Below, piece by piece: positions 43,509 through 56,300 of a stretch of DNA of 64,000 nt. The notes under the pieces were generated by a model. That model had not been told where the DNA came from and did not search any database. It saw only the letters and a program-made list of their open reading frames with translations. The translations under genes and the position numbers were made by a program. This DNA is from Sphagnum compactum. Lineage: Eukaryota > Bryophyta > Sphagnopsida > Sphagnales. Each line of letters opens with the position of its first letter. Position 1 is the stretch's first letter. The stretch covers positions 11,749,495-11,813,494 of the forward strand of contig OZ234502.1 of the NCBI GenBank assembly GCA_965153455.1. Direction: 5' to 3'.

Positions 43509-46500
43509 ATGAATGCTGCTCTAGGTTCTTCTGTATGGCCATCTTCTTCTTCTTCTTTTTCTTCTTCTCCGTCGTTGCTCCTCTCTTGTTTCTGTAACTG
43601 CAATGGATCCCTAACGACAAGACACCAAGCTTCCTCGTCCAACAACAACGATCGCTCAAGGTTTTGGAAGCTCAGCAGTAGTCAGAGTACGTCTTTGCTT
43701 GCCTCGAGGACGCTGCGGCATTCACACAAGAAGAGCTTCTTCTCTCCATACCGGCAAGGCCTGATCCAGAGCTGTGCAAGCAAGACTCCTCCGAGTCCCA
43801 GTCCCAGTCCCAGTCCCAGTCCGGAGCTCGCAGAGAGTGAAATGTCGATGACTAAGGAAAGGAAGCAGATTGGAGGAGGCGGCTTATTGGAGAAGAAGGA
43901 CGATGGCGCCATCGTCGTGGAGCGACTGTTTTCCAATCTGAATGAAGCGACTCTTGAGCATGAACCTGGTGAGCTCAAACCAGTTTGTTTCCCCCACAAG
44001 ATTTTCTCTCTCTCTCTCGCTCTCTCTCTCGTTCCTGTCTCTGTGTTTTGTGTGGGAATGAAGTTCTTCTTCTTCTTGTCAACTCTAAATTTTGCTTCAC
44101 AGCGAGATTGAGAGTGTTTTTGTGTCGTTGCTGTGGTGGTGGGTGCAAACAAACAGGTAGTCTCAGTAGTGCTGTGCTTCTCATTGCAGGCACCACGGTA
44201 CATCCCTCCCTCATACCTCTCCACTTCCTCAGTGCAAACCTTTTGCATGTCATCATGATCTTGAACTGCTGTTTCTTCCGTGGCATTCTCTTATCTTCCT
44301 CAGAGAAGGGGAGATTCTTATTGTGTTGGAAAATTCTTGGTTCAGGATCTTGTTGTGAACAAGAAGGGTTTGCATTGGGAAATTTTCTTTTCTTCAGCAT
44401 CTTGTGATCATCACCAACAAGAATGAGATTTTGCATTTGACATCCTGTCTTTCTTTCTTTCTTGCTCTCTCTCTTTCTTCAGAACCCTTGTCATCAACAA
44501 GAAAGAACCCTTGTCATCAACAATCAATCAGCAGCATGTTTTTGCTTCCATGACTCTGCTCTTCTGTGGTCAGTCAGAAGACAATATGAATGCCTGCCTG
44601 CTGCAAAGACGGTTCTTCCTTCTATGATCATCTTTCCCAGTGCAGATGGGACATTTCATACTAGGGTTTCACATGGGTGCTGCAGGTAGGTGCAGGAATC
44701 TTGGCAATTCCGTCAGTCACACAAGAGTCTGGATTTCTGGCATCAGCTGTCACATGTGTGACCTGCTGGATTTACATGGTATGTAGTTGCTGCTTCAACC
44801 CTAAACCCTAAACCTTACCTTCTTCTTTCACGGGTGATTCTCAATCCTTGTGATGAGAGAAAACACGAAGTTCTGGGGGTCAGTCAGAAGGAGTTCCAAA
44901 AGGCTTTTTGCAGGAAAAAAGATTTTTCATATCAGGAATTGTGGATTTTCGTATCAGGAAATCATGGGTTTTTTTATCAAGAATCAGGGATTTTGCTGCG
45001 ATCGGGAATCATGGGATTTTCATATCAGGAATAATGTCAAACAGAAATCTAGAGCTTTGGTATATTTTCAGGTTGCTCTTATTACCAATTATTGTTTCCT
45101 CAGACATCCAAGGATTTGTTTTTCCCTTGTAAGCATGATGGAAAAAAGGGGTTTGTTCTTGGAACAGTGCAGGTAGGAACAGGGTTGTTGGTGGCGGAAG
45201 TGAATGTCAACACAATGTGCGAGCTTGGATCTGGTGGTGTCTCTCTTGTATGTTTTTCTGACTTCCTCTTCCTCTCGTTTCCTGAATCATGACTATGGAG
45301 ATTTTTCAATACTCATTATAATTACTTCTGACCATGTCTCTTCTCTCACCATTTGCATACTATGTATTGTTTTATGACCACTTTTGTTCTTCATGTTTGT
45401 TGTGGTTTGATCGGAACTGACATCATAGTTAACCTTCAAAGTGTGCTTGCAGGGTTTTCTCTGCACTCTCCTGGATATAGATAACAGCAGTACAGATTGT
45501 GTTCTGCATTTTGTTGTTTTCCATTAAGCCTGGGATTCATCAATGGCTCTTGAGTGCAAACTACAAACCGAATATTATAACTGAGTCTTCCTGCTGCTTC
45601 AAGAGATGCAACAGAAACTCAGGACAAAGATTTTGTATAATGGCTTGCCTGAAGTTTTGGGCAGATATTGTATAGTTATCTATACCTACTGTCAGGAGCT
45701 GCTGATGTCAAGCTGGTAGTCATGGCAGCTCATCACTGCTATTCATGATAAAGGAGGTGATGGTCTGACACTTTGTGAGTGACTCTCATAAGGTTATGAC
45801 TGTGGTCATTGTCACATTATCATCAAACTGTCATTGTGGAGATTTCTCTGCAATTTGACAGATTTAGCTTCTAGTTAAATCACACCATTTGTAATGTATA
45901 GGGCATTGAATTACTGACTGATGACTACCACTACATGTTCTGTTGAGTGTTTCTTTCCTTCTCCTCTCCAGTTTGGATGGATTTGGAGCTGAGTTTTATC
46001 TGGGGTGTGGCAGGTATCCATGGCATACCGTACACTGGGCATTTGGGGAGTACGAGTAGCCTGGTAGGTACATTTCTTTGCCTTGTCAAAACCCTAATCC
46101 TCCATGTCTTTGGAACATGCAAAAGCATTTTCTTGGTGGAATTGGGTGCTTGCATAGTAGTTCATGGCATTTGGGATGGTACTTATCTGATGTCACCTTA
46201 TCTTGTGTGAGTGGCCTATGTTTATGTAGTAGGCTGTCTATGCCTTAGCTTAGATGCTTGCTTGTATGAGGACAAGCTAAAAGGAAATTGAGCTTGTCCA
46301 TGACTGACTTTTCCTGTTGCTTCTGGAAATACCACAGAAACACATGATGTTTTCAATAATGGTTTACCTGAAATTTTGGCTGGATTATTAGATACTTGAT
46401 CTTTACACCCATTGTTGGTAGCTGATGAAGTTAGTGGGGAGTCATCATGGCAGCTAGTCACTGCTATTCCTGACAATGGTGATGGTCTGACACTCCAAAG

Positions 46501-49500
46501 GTCTTGATTGTACTCATTCTCATCGTGTTAGTTTTGGTTTTTTTGGAACTAAGAGAACAGTTACTTTCAAACTGTTGTTGTGGAATTTTCTCTCTGCAAT
46601 CTCAAAGATGACTATTTTTTTGACAGTGCGCTTGCTTATTATCTGGCAGTGCAGCATACCTGTTCATTCACTATGCAGTACTGGTGGCATATGTGGCACG
46701 CTCATCTGATATTGTTTCACATAGTCTGGGCACTCCCTTGTACGTCCATCACAACACTATGTTCTCTTAAGGATGTGTCATTCCATTGCTAAAAATTTTA
46801 GACCCAACTCTTGGACAGCAGTTTCCTTGCTGCACACCAATGCCAGATTTCATCAGCATGAGGAAGTGTATGGGTATATGAGAAGTTTTTTACATTAGAG
46901 TTTCAACCAGTAGATGGATGTACCTGAGATGCTCTCCTGTAACTCTCTGAATGTTGGGCACTGGAGCAGATGGCTTAGTGCCACTTTATTTACAGCCAGC
47001 ATGGGAGGCCTTTGCTATTTTGGAAGGTTGGAACTCTCACATTTGCCTCTGTTGAAACAGACCCAATTCTCCATACTGATGAAGATGATTCCCTGTTTGA
47101 GTTCTTTTCATTGCATGTATGTTCTCTCAGATGTCAACTGTTTGGACATCCTACAAACACTAATATGTCTGCTCACCTGCACATGATAGTCTTCTTTAGT
47201 GTACTTCATTGGGAAGGATTGTACATATATGGTCAATCCATGAACTGGGAAACCTTCTCAACGTCAAGGTTTTTGTTTCAAGGAAGCTAATTGAAATGGT
47301 GACATCTGTTTGACAGCCAACGAGTGATTGGCATTGTAAATGGAGCATTTGTGGTTGCTATTTTGGCCAGCTTCACAGTTCTAGTGGTAACTCTTTCTCC
47401 ATCTGAAGCCCTTTTGCTTGCCACCTCATTCTTGTCTTCTTCTGAGCTGTGATCAATTTGAGCACCACCCAGATCCTAAACTTCTCTGCCTTGACAATGC
47501 ATGATCAGGGAGCTGCATCAGGAGGATTAGAATTCAACGCACTTCTTCATGCCAACTTTGCAGCAGTACCACGGAGTATACCAGTTATTGCTCTCGCATT
47601 TGTTTACCAGGTAATTGACGTTCTTACAGAATTCTTTTCTGGATGTTGAAGTCTCTTCTGGTTGCAACTCTGGGGTCATTGCCACATCACGGCTGTGACA
47701 TGTGAAACAGGGGGTAGTACCTACTACGGTCAATTCATGAGCAACAACCTTAATGTTGACTGGGCTACAAAAAATGCAATACTCACTTTCTGGATTCTTG
47801 CAGAATGTGGTGCCAGTTGTGGCAACAAGTCTAGAGGGAGATCTTCCTAGAGTCAGGTGTATTTGTCACTCCCTTTATGACCTCATGCTTTTTTATATTG
47901 CAATTGCTTCAGTTTTCTGATCTGAATTATCTGTATTATCTGTTTGAATATCTGTAATCATACAAAGTTTTTATTTTCATTTCATTCATGTCCATTAATA
48001 CTTACCAAACTGTTGGTGAGAGAGTGACACTCCATAGCAAGTGTAGCAGCTGCAAGAATGATGTCTGGACATTCCCTTCTCCACTCTAGTGCTGTGTTGG
48101 AGGTTGGATTTATCCTGCAATTTATGAATATCATACCTGCACCTACTCTGAAATGAGATGGCAGCTGTAAAGTTTGAAGGGGTGAAGAGGTCATAGGCTT
48201 TTTTTTTGTTGAGCAGACTGCAACATCATGCCTTCTTTTTACCATCTTGTGCCATCAATATCTTTCTTGCTGTCTTCCTCCTCCTAGTTACTATCCAGAA
48301 AGAGACACAGCAAGATTGCTTGAAGAAAGCCATCACAACTCTGGTTTTTCCCTTTACAAAACTATCACAATGAGATGGGATATCCAACCGGATGGGTATT
48401 TCTGTTACAGGACTGCAGTGGTTTTGGGCACAGGAGTTCCATTAGTCATGTTTCTGGTATGGAATGCAGTAATCCTTGGCACCAATTCCTCATTGATAGA
48501 TTCCAATGGAGCAATTCAAGCTATATCTGATCCACTGATCCGGCTTCGATCAGCTAGTGGCATTGTTGGGGTGAGTAGTTCCTGTGCTCTATAGATTTTC
48601 ACAGATGAAGAGGTGATGTCCAATACTTTTATGAGTGACAATCACAAGATTTATGGCCCCACTCAAAAGGCTGCAGAATAGAGTTTGAAGTTAGATGAAA
48701 CACGTGAAAAAAAATCTAGCACAAGAGGTCAACATATCTGGATGGAATCTAAGGATACTCCAATGATGGGAGGTTGTTGGGTAGTTACCGTATGTGCTCA
48801 ACCTGAAAAGAAAATGATAGGGGAAGGTACTGAAAATTGTGTGTGGAAATGGATGATGAATTGCAGCCAACAATTGAGGTGTTTTCGTTATTCGCAGTTG
48901 CAACATCTTACATTGGTTTTACATTGGGGCTGTCTGACTTTCTTTGTGACTGTAAGCTGACAAACTTTCTCAACTCATAAAATCCTGATCTGAGTTCTTT
49001 GGTGACAAGATCTGCAGCTCTTCTCAAATCTTTCTTTTTAGGATTTGATGTCTCTGAGGTTTTGTATGCCTCTAGAGGAAATGGGTAACAAGATCATGAA
49101 GTTTTCCACTGCAGTGCTGAAGCTGCCTGGGGGAGGACAACGGCAGCCATTACCATATATTCTGACTTTGTTCCCACCTCTTGTTCTGGCATTGTTATCA
49201 CCTGATATTTTCTACAAAGCACTTGACTTTGCTGGCACATATGGAGGTGTTTTTCTCCACAGATTCTCCATTGCTGAACAAATGACTAATCTAATCACTC
49301 CTCTTCTTAACTCAAAACTGTTTTATTTTTGCCATTTACTTTTTTAGAGTTATTGTGATGCCAAAACCTGAAGCTTGATAAAAGAAAACATCTACACGAG
49401 CTATATGCCACTATCCAGGTTGTGCAGATAGCTGCTGGGCCCAGTGAAAAGCAGAGACGATTGATGTGCACTAAAATCCTTTGTTTGCATTTGGATATCC

Positions 49501-49771
49501 CTTCATGAATTCATGTAATTTTCTTGAACCCAGAGTCACCATTTTGCACATGAAATTACTAACGCATTTGTTGTTTGTTGTTTCATTCTCAGTGTTGGTC
49601 TTGTTTGGAGTATTACCAGCAGCAATGGCGTGGTCTGAGAGGTATACAGACACTTGTCTTCCTCCTGCTGTGAAACCTGTTGTCCCTGGCGGCCGTTTTA
49701 CTCTAGCAGTTGTAATGGGAGCAGCTGGCCTTGTTATCACATATGAGGCTTTGAATTCATTGTATCCTTGA
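43509..49771 (+). CDS. Tryptophan/tyrosine permease family protein, probably plastid
   Basis: A membrane carrier of the aromatic amino acid permease (Mtr/TyrP-like) family, with the plant-specific form resembling At5g19500. Exons: 43509-43968, 44157-44197, 44686-44778, 45173-45247, 46014-46063, 46650-46739, 46970-47026, 47317-47386, 47509-47610, 47804-47856, 48411-48570, 48867-48951, 49115-49246, 49593-49771. Total 1647 nt, 548 residues. The first ~140 residues are Ser-rich and end in a PSPSPSPSP run and KKDD linker, consistent with a plastid transit peptide. The transporter part opens LSSAVLLIAGTTVGAGILAI and contains LLVAEVNVNTMCELGSGGVS, LFIHYAVLVAYVARSSDI, GLEFNALLHANFAAVP, VIALAFVYQNVVPVVATSLE, GTGVPLVMFLVWNAVILGT and LPYILTLFPPLVLALLSPDI. 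About eleven hydrophobic segments are expected. All introns are GT-AG; exon 2 has only 41 nt. The presumed role is exchange of Trp/Tyr across an envelope membrane; substrate is inferred from the family. Confidence 0.95.
43794..43823 (+). repeat. (AGTCCC)n coding a Pro-Ser run
   Basis: Four to five AGTCCC hexamers encode alternating Pro and Ser in the linker between the presumed transit peptide and the transporter domain of the permease. Confidence 0.9.
44921..45033 (+). repeat. ~30-bp degenerate minisatellite in permease intron 3
   Basis: Four imperfect copies of GATTTTCATATCAGGAATCA-like sequence occur at about 44921, 44944, 44971 and 45011. They lie between exon 3 and exon 4. Confidence 0.75.
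45590..46610 (+). repeat. Homologous segments in permease introns 4 and 5
   Basis: 45600-45860 and 46310-46610 share, in order, ACAGAAAC, AATGG(C/T)TT(G/A)CCTGAA(G/A)TTTTGG, GTCATGGCAGCT versus ATCATGGCAGCT, CACTGCTATTC, GGTGATGGTCTGACACT and TTGTGGA(G/A)(A)TTTTCTCTGCAAT. The 50-nt exon 5 (46014-46063) lies between them. Confidence 0.75.
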
Positions 49772-52700
49772 TTCATGTGGCATCTTGATTTTTCATTGAC
49801 TCCATCTCTATTGGTCACGCCTGTAGTGATAGCAATTATTGGTTCTTGGCCCACAAGGACCTTGAGCATCTCTGTTCATAATGTAATCCTGAACTCTAGA
49901 CATGGCCACTATATTTTGGCAGCAAATCTGATGATGACTTTAATATGTTTTCCAATTTTTTTCTTCCACAATAATTTCCATTCTCTAATGAGGGTCTGTC
50001 TTATGTTTCAGAGAAGCCTTTGAAATTGAATTATATCCATTCTCATGTGCTTTCTTACTATTGAATTTAGTTTCCATGTTGCCAGAAATCAAAGTCTCCA
50101 TAGAATGTTCATCTTTTCCTTGTTGATCACATCATGACTTGGATACATACATATGCACATAACGAATTCCAGAAGTGAATGTCAATAGAAAAATATAACT
50201 GAGGGAGACATGTGTTGTTGTAAGTCTCCACACTTTTGGCAGGATTGGATTCTTCGATCATTGAAGGAGCCAGAGCTACAACAATACTCATCCAACAGGT
50301 ATACAATATATGATGTCCAATCTTAAGTCTCCTGCCCAAGACCTTACGACCCTTCTCCATTTGAACCCATGTTGTCATCCAAATGCATGCACTTCTTTTG
50401 CAAAACAATATGCTATCACCAGTGCGTGAAATCATGTGTAATTTTTGATGAAAGATACATATATATAATCTTTGTTGGTAAACATATATATGTATGTAGA
50501 CATTAAAGTTTGCCAGTATGAATGAGTTGCATTGAAAAAGCTCTCATGCATTTCTTCTTTCAACAGATGGACCATTCCCAAGCATTCATGTAGCCCAACT
50601 ACCTTCATTGTGCTTCAATAGAATGTTATTTTTAATAAAAGGAAATATTCAACATTTTTTGAAGGAAATTGCAAACCAACTTCCTGTTGTGAAAGGGAAA
50701 TAAGAAACAAAACATTGGAAGAGAAATCCAAAATTTCTTCCACATCATAAGGGATTGGATGGATCTTTACAGTTCCAGTTTAACATGTATGTATGTGGTA
50801 GAAATAGCAAACATGAATACAAAACAATATATGGCTTTGATTGAAATCCAGAACACAATGTCCACAGTGTTTTAAGTTGATATTTCCTATCACTGTTGCA
50901 CTCACTTGGATCACTTTTTTTAACTTAAATCTTGAACCTCATCTGCCAAATAGATTTATCATGTCCATGTTATATTCAACATCAGATCTCCAACTAAAAG
51001 TAAGTGATCAAATGCTGATTGTGCTTACTTGTATCGTATTGAAACAGACAGGGCACATCTGGAGACCACTTTACCATGTTGGTTTCCTTAACAGTAAGGC
51101 CATAAGTCTACCTGCAAGAAACATGGCATGTGTTAAAGAGTACATGTTTGTATGGATTTCACAGTTAGTCAGAAAATGTCCTCTTCTCTCTTGCACCTGC
51201 AGCCCAGGACTTGGGATGTTTTCTATTTTTGTGTTTTCCACATTCTATAACAAGGGCAAATGTCATTACCTGTTGTTAGAGCTTCCTTCATCCAGGCACG
51301 TGAGCATGCTACTGTGCTGTTTATCTTTGGGCCTGGCAAGCTCCCATTCCACCATCATTTGGCCTTCTGCACATCAATGCCAGGACATGTCCTTGGCTGC
51401 AGGGCAGCTGGACTGTTTGACCGCAACCAAATTAAAGCCATGAATTATACCGAGAAATCACTGCATTTCTATGTTGTTATTACCAGCACATCCATCCCCA
51501 ATGAAATCCAGTTCCTTAATATCCATATGCGGGGTTGCTGATGGCCTCCACTTTGACAACTAGCATTTCTGCAGTGCCCACTGCAGCTGTCACTATGTTT
51601 GTGCCAGTTATCAAGCTACTTGCTTGAGGGACCTCCAAAAATGAGAGCCTGCTGTGCTTCTACTGTTGTATAATATCAGGAGCTGCAGTCTGAACTCTAT
51701 CAATAACAATTTCAGATCCAGAACTTTTCCGCACCTGCAGGTGGAACAGACATGGGGCAACTTAAGGTCATTGTTTATGGCAGTTGGTTCCATTTGCTAA
51801 CATGGTCCCTTTGATGCTACAGGTCATAAAAAAATGCAGGAGTTTAAATCGTGACATGATGATGAAAAAATGATTGAATAATTTATTTCAACTTTTTCAC
51901 TCCATATTGTAGGGTGGATCTCATTAGTTCATTCACCAGAGATCTCCCTCCAAACCGTACATGCAATTTTTATTGAATACGGCTTTCGACACCCCATTTT
52001 TTGTTCAAATGGAATAGATAGTGATTCTATATATTTTCATTTCCATGATGCTTACTCACTTCCAGATTGAGTATCTGTTTCCTTCTCTTCCGATTTGTAG
52101 GAAATCACGTATTTCATAAATCTTTATGGTATGATCCTTAGGTTCAAAAAAATGTTTTGAAAAAATTGTATTTGATGCCAAACTGGCAAACATGGGAATC
52201 TAAGGTTCCCAGAAACAGGTAAATTGCTAAGCTCAACTTGGACCTATCTTTAGGTCAGTCTAGTTCTCTGAGATCACTAGTCTTTATCTTCAGTTGTTTC
52301 CTTGCCTTTCTATCTTCAGTTTTATTCCCCCTCTGTCTTTACCTTCACTATCATCCCCAGGGCTGTCTGAATAGTTTGGGGTGCAAGAGAAGAGGACATT
52401 TTGTCCCAATAGTTGCCTAAAAAGACCAGTTTCTTATTCTCTTTCTAGTTACACACAAGATTGGAGAATCCTCATCCCACACACATGGAACTAATCATTG
52501 GCCTTCATCATTCCCAGCAATTCTACTGATGAATTCACAATGTGACAACTCTATGTCATATTTACAGGGTGTTGAAATCATCAGAGCTTACTTAATATTT
52601 CTAAGTGATGTATCTCCCCAAACCCAAAAGCCTCAGAAATTGAAAAACACCAGTGACAACTCAATGTTGATGAACAAGAATGCATGATATCTGGGCTAGA

Positions 52701-53301
52701 GCAGGTATTTGCCACATGGCAGAGGAAAGGAGCACAAACCTGTTGCTGTACCTCATGGATGACTTGTCCAGCATGGAAATACCACAGATCTCTTGAGTCA
52801 ATCAAGGCTGTCATCCACTGTTGGCATTCACCTTTGCTGACCTTTGAAATGACCTGCAGTAAGAAATGAGAGTGTGCAGCTCAGTAAGTATCAAGGAGAG
52901 CTCGTAATGATGTAGAAATGACTTGAATTGCTAGATAAAAGGCAGAAGGAAAATTATGACACAAGAGAAATGAATAAATTAGTTTGATGAATATGCTTCG
53001 TTAGAACCTTTAGAATGCTGGACAGGTGCTGGCCAGGATGTAGATGGGCTTCTTCATATCCACCAAAGACCAGAGCTCAAGAGCATAGGTCCATTATGCT
53101 GTACGAAGCTGCCAACCAAGAGTGTTAAATGAGAATGAAGCCAAAGAGTTCCATATAGAGCTCCATGGATTGAGTGTGCTGAAACCCAAAAAAACATTCT
53201 CCTGTAGACAAGACACTTTAACAACCAAGTTGGGTTTAGGTGCTACTTGACATTTAGTTCCATTACTACAACATACTCCTGGAGAAATGTTGAACAGAGA
53301 G
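49772..53301. other. Convergent intergenic region, no gene recognised
   Basis: The 3.5 kb between the permease and codanin-like stop codons carries probable 3' untranslated sequence on both sides and short unassigned ORFs, the longest at 50841-51443. ATATATAT-rich tracts lie near 50455-50500. No mobile-element termini or RNA genes were recognised. Confidence 0.55.
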
Positions 53302-56300
53302 CTAATGTTTGCTGAAGATTAGTGTCATGTTGAGAACCTGAATTCTTTGTTGGAAGCAAGTATCAACCATAAACTGCAAAGAATTGAAGCTGAATTTTGT
53401 ACTCCCAGTGTGCAGTTTTCCAGGATACGCTCCCAACTGAAATAAATCACTTTCTGATTTGCAATAGTGCTGTAGCACATGCACAGCCATACCCAATGCA
53501 AGCTTTTGCGCTTCACAAGCTGATGATGTTTCATCATTGTCATTTCTTGAGTCCCTTTTGCGGACCAGAGGAGTTTGTATTCTCACTGATACATTGTTGC
53601 TTGCTGCAAAAGATTCTCCTCCTGTCAGTAAGCTGACAGGTCCCATTCCATTGTTGCCAGTGTCATCACCTCTTCCTGACATCCTCATCAAAAACATACA
53701 AAGAAGTGCCTCCATTCCTTGCAAACAAGTTTCCCCACCAGCTTCCATCAGCTCCACCAATATGAAGCCCATGCCACCCTGTACCATCGTGGACCACGAG
53801 CTGGAGTTTACCTGCCATGGTTGACACCTGAGAGCAAGCATCCACCTCCATGATGCCAGTAATTCCCTGACTAGAAAAGTTGCTGGTAAAATTTGGCATT
53901 TTACTAATCCTCTCCACACAAGAACAAGTGCATTCACTAGTGCTCCTCCATTGCATCTGCTGCATTCCTCTGACTTCAGGCCAGTAGACTTCTGGGTGGT
54001 AGAGTTAGTGTACTCCAAGTTGATGCCTTCACTTGCAGTTGATCTGCCAGTACTTTCTCGTTCAAAAGGAGCACTGATATATGACATGCATGCATAACAC
54101 AAACCAAAAAACATAGTTGGTGATAGTAGCGCCAGTTGAAGGGCAAGTGCAATGCTCCGCCGCGTCAGACCACTCTCCACTCGCCACTCACCACCCACCA
54201 CTTCCAGTGTAAGAGATTTGTATAACTGACCACTGTTCAATGATGCTTCAGCATTTCTTTGTAGGTTGCTACTCACTTCACCTGAGGCTGACATACTGAC
54301 TTCTTGTCCACCGTCAACCCTGAGAATTATGTGAAGAATGTAAGAGTACAAAATATGAGATTCCAAAAACCTTCAGAAACCCAAAGAAGAGAATGTAGAA
54401 ACAGCAAATGTTACAATCTTGTCTGAGTTTCTGCAAGCATGAACCACATGTAACAAACACAAATGCATCAAATCACTAATGGGGGTTATTGCACCATAAA
54501 TCTTTCCTAATACACTCTGCATGCAGCCATAATTTGTGGCGCCACAATCCTACCTCAGATTTTGTGATCGTGAATCAGGTTCAAACACAAATGCATCAAA
54601 GCCTCCAGGCGGTGCAACACCAGTGATCTGCAATAAAAGGCCCTCCATTGAAAAACAGATTGCTGCCAGGTGGTGACGCAGCAAGTGCCGGTTTGCATCT
54701 ACAAACGGATCCCTAGAACAGCAGTCATAAGCCTTGGCACAGGCTTCAGTTAGTCGATTGGCCAATGACATTGACCCACTCAATTCCTGCTTACCAATCA
54801 TACTACTGTGCCTGTCCACAGTCCTCTCCTTCGGCTCAATTTGGCTTGGATGATCCAATGCAGGAATCTCATACTCCCCATTGGAAGCAATTGATCTGAA
54901 ATAGTCTGTAAGCCTTTCTTGCAACTGCGACATAACCCCAGTTTCCTGCTCACAAAACACTTCTCTCCCAGGAACAATAGGAACCTTCCTTTGCCTCTCC
55001 ATCGACAAATCCTCTAGACGAGGACTTTCATTTCTTTGTCCCTGCTGACAAGCATTGATGGGCAGTTCCTCTGGACTAATGATGACAGGTTCATCTCCTC
55101 CTGATCCAGGCTCTTCTGGCCTGCAAACTACCTTTTCTTGTACTGTCGCTACATGGTCCACAGCATGACCCAAAGCTGGTTGCTTGCCTAAAGTATCCTT
55201 ATCACCAGTGAATGTCCTTCCCCTCAAGGAAAAGGAGAGCTGACGCTTTGCGGCTGTGATATGTTTCACAACCTTCTCTGAACTGCTAGTTTCAGACATT
55301 ACGGTGTAAGATCCATCTTTGACGATCACATGCTGTGGACTAACCTCTTGCCTGTCAACATTAGATGACAGGACCTCATGTTCTGGAACTACAGACTCAT
55401 GTGCACCACTAATTGAGGCAGCTTCAGAGAGAAATTCACCTATGCTACCTGTGGGTGGTTCTGAAATTCCTAATGGAAATACAGGAGCTGGGCCCTCTGA
55501 GGACAGTTGTGGGTTGGCAGAAGAAGGCCCAGATTGACCTCTTGCTGCTGGAGAGGCCATGAATGATGAAATTTGTTGACAACTCTGTTGCAATGGTTCT
55601 ACCTGAGATTCAAATTTGCCGACAGATTGTGAAGATTCTGAGTCCCCATTCATCTGTTGTATGTGCATCTTTCTATGCCATATCTCTAATTCATCTATTA
55701 CACGCTTGCGGATCTCACCAGAAATGCTGGCCAATGCCTTCTGAGAAGCTGCTAAACCTGCAGTCTCTGCAGCAATACCTGTTCATTCAGGAACCTTGTT
55801 AGTAAAAGAGGTAACTTGGGACCAAAAGATCTGATGGAAAAGCTTAAAGAGCACCACCTAGAATCCCCCAAGGAGTATCTAATGATACACTCTCTAAGCA
55901 GTAAATATGCCATGGTACCACCCCAGAGAATAGCATCAGTAGATTTGTACACGAAAGACATAACACCCTCATAATTTAGATTACATACCTGCAGCGACAC
56001 CTAGGACAAAGGAGGATTCTTGAGGGTCGACCAGGGCGTGGAGAGCCTCAGCAGTTCTCTCTGTAGCATAGAGTTTTGCAAATTCCAAGGCAGGGCCTAG
56101 AGCCTGGTGGATTGCGGCTGTGATGATCTGCATGAAACAAAGTCTTGAAATTCAGGAATTCAGTTCCATGTAGTTCATGAAGATCATTCATTTAGATGAG
56201 CTTGTCATTTGACTCCCCTGTTGTGATTGAAGGTGGTTTGCACATGATAGTGGAGACACAGCCTGTTACCAACATCCAGACTACCTATAACTGCATCCAG

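Noticed and set aside
43682-44248. 188-codon minus-strand ORF
   Set aside because: Antisense to permease exon 1; the Gly-Leu repeat is the reverse reading of the Pro-Ser coding repeat.
50841-51443. 200-codon plus-strand ORF
   Set aside because: Cys-, His- and Leu-rich without a recognisable domain or splice context; looks like chance in intergenic DNA.
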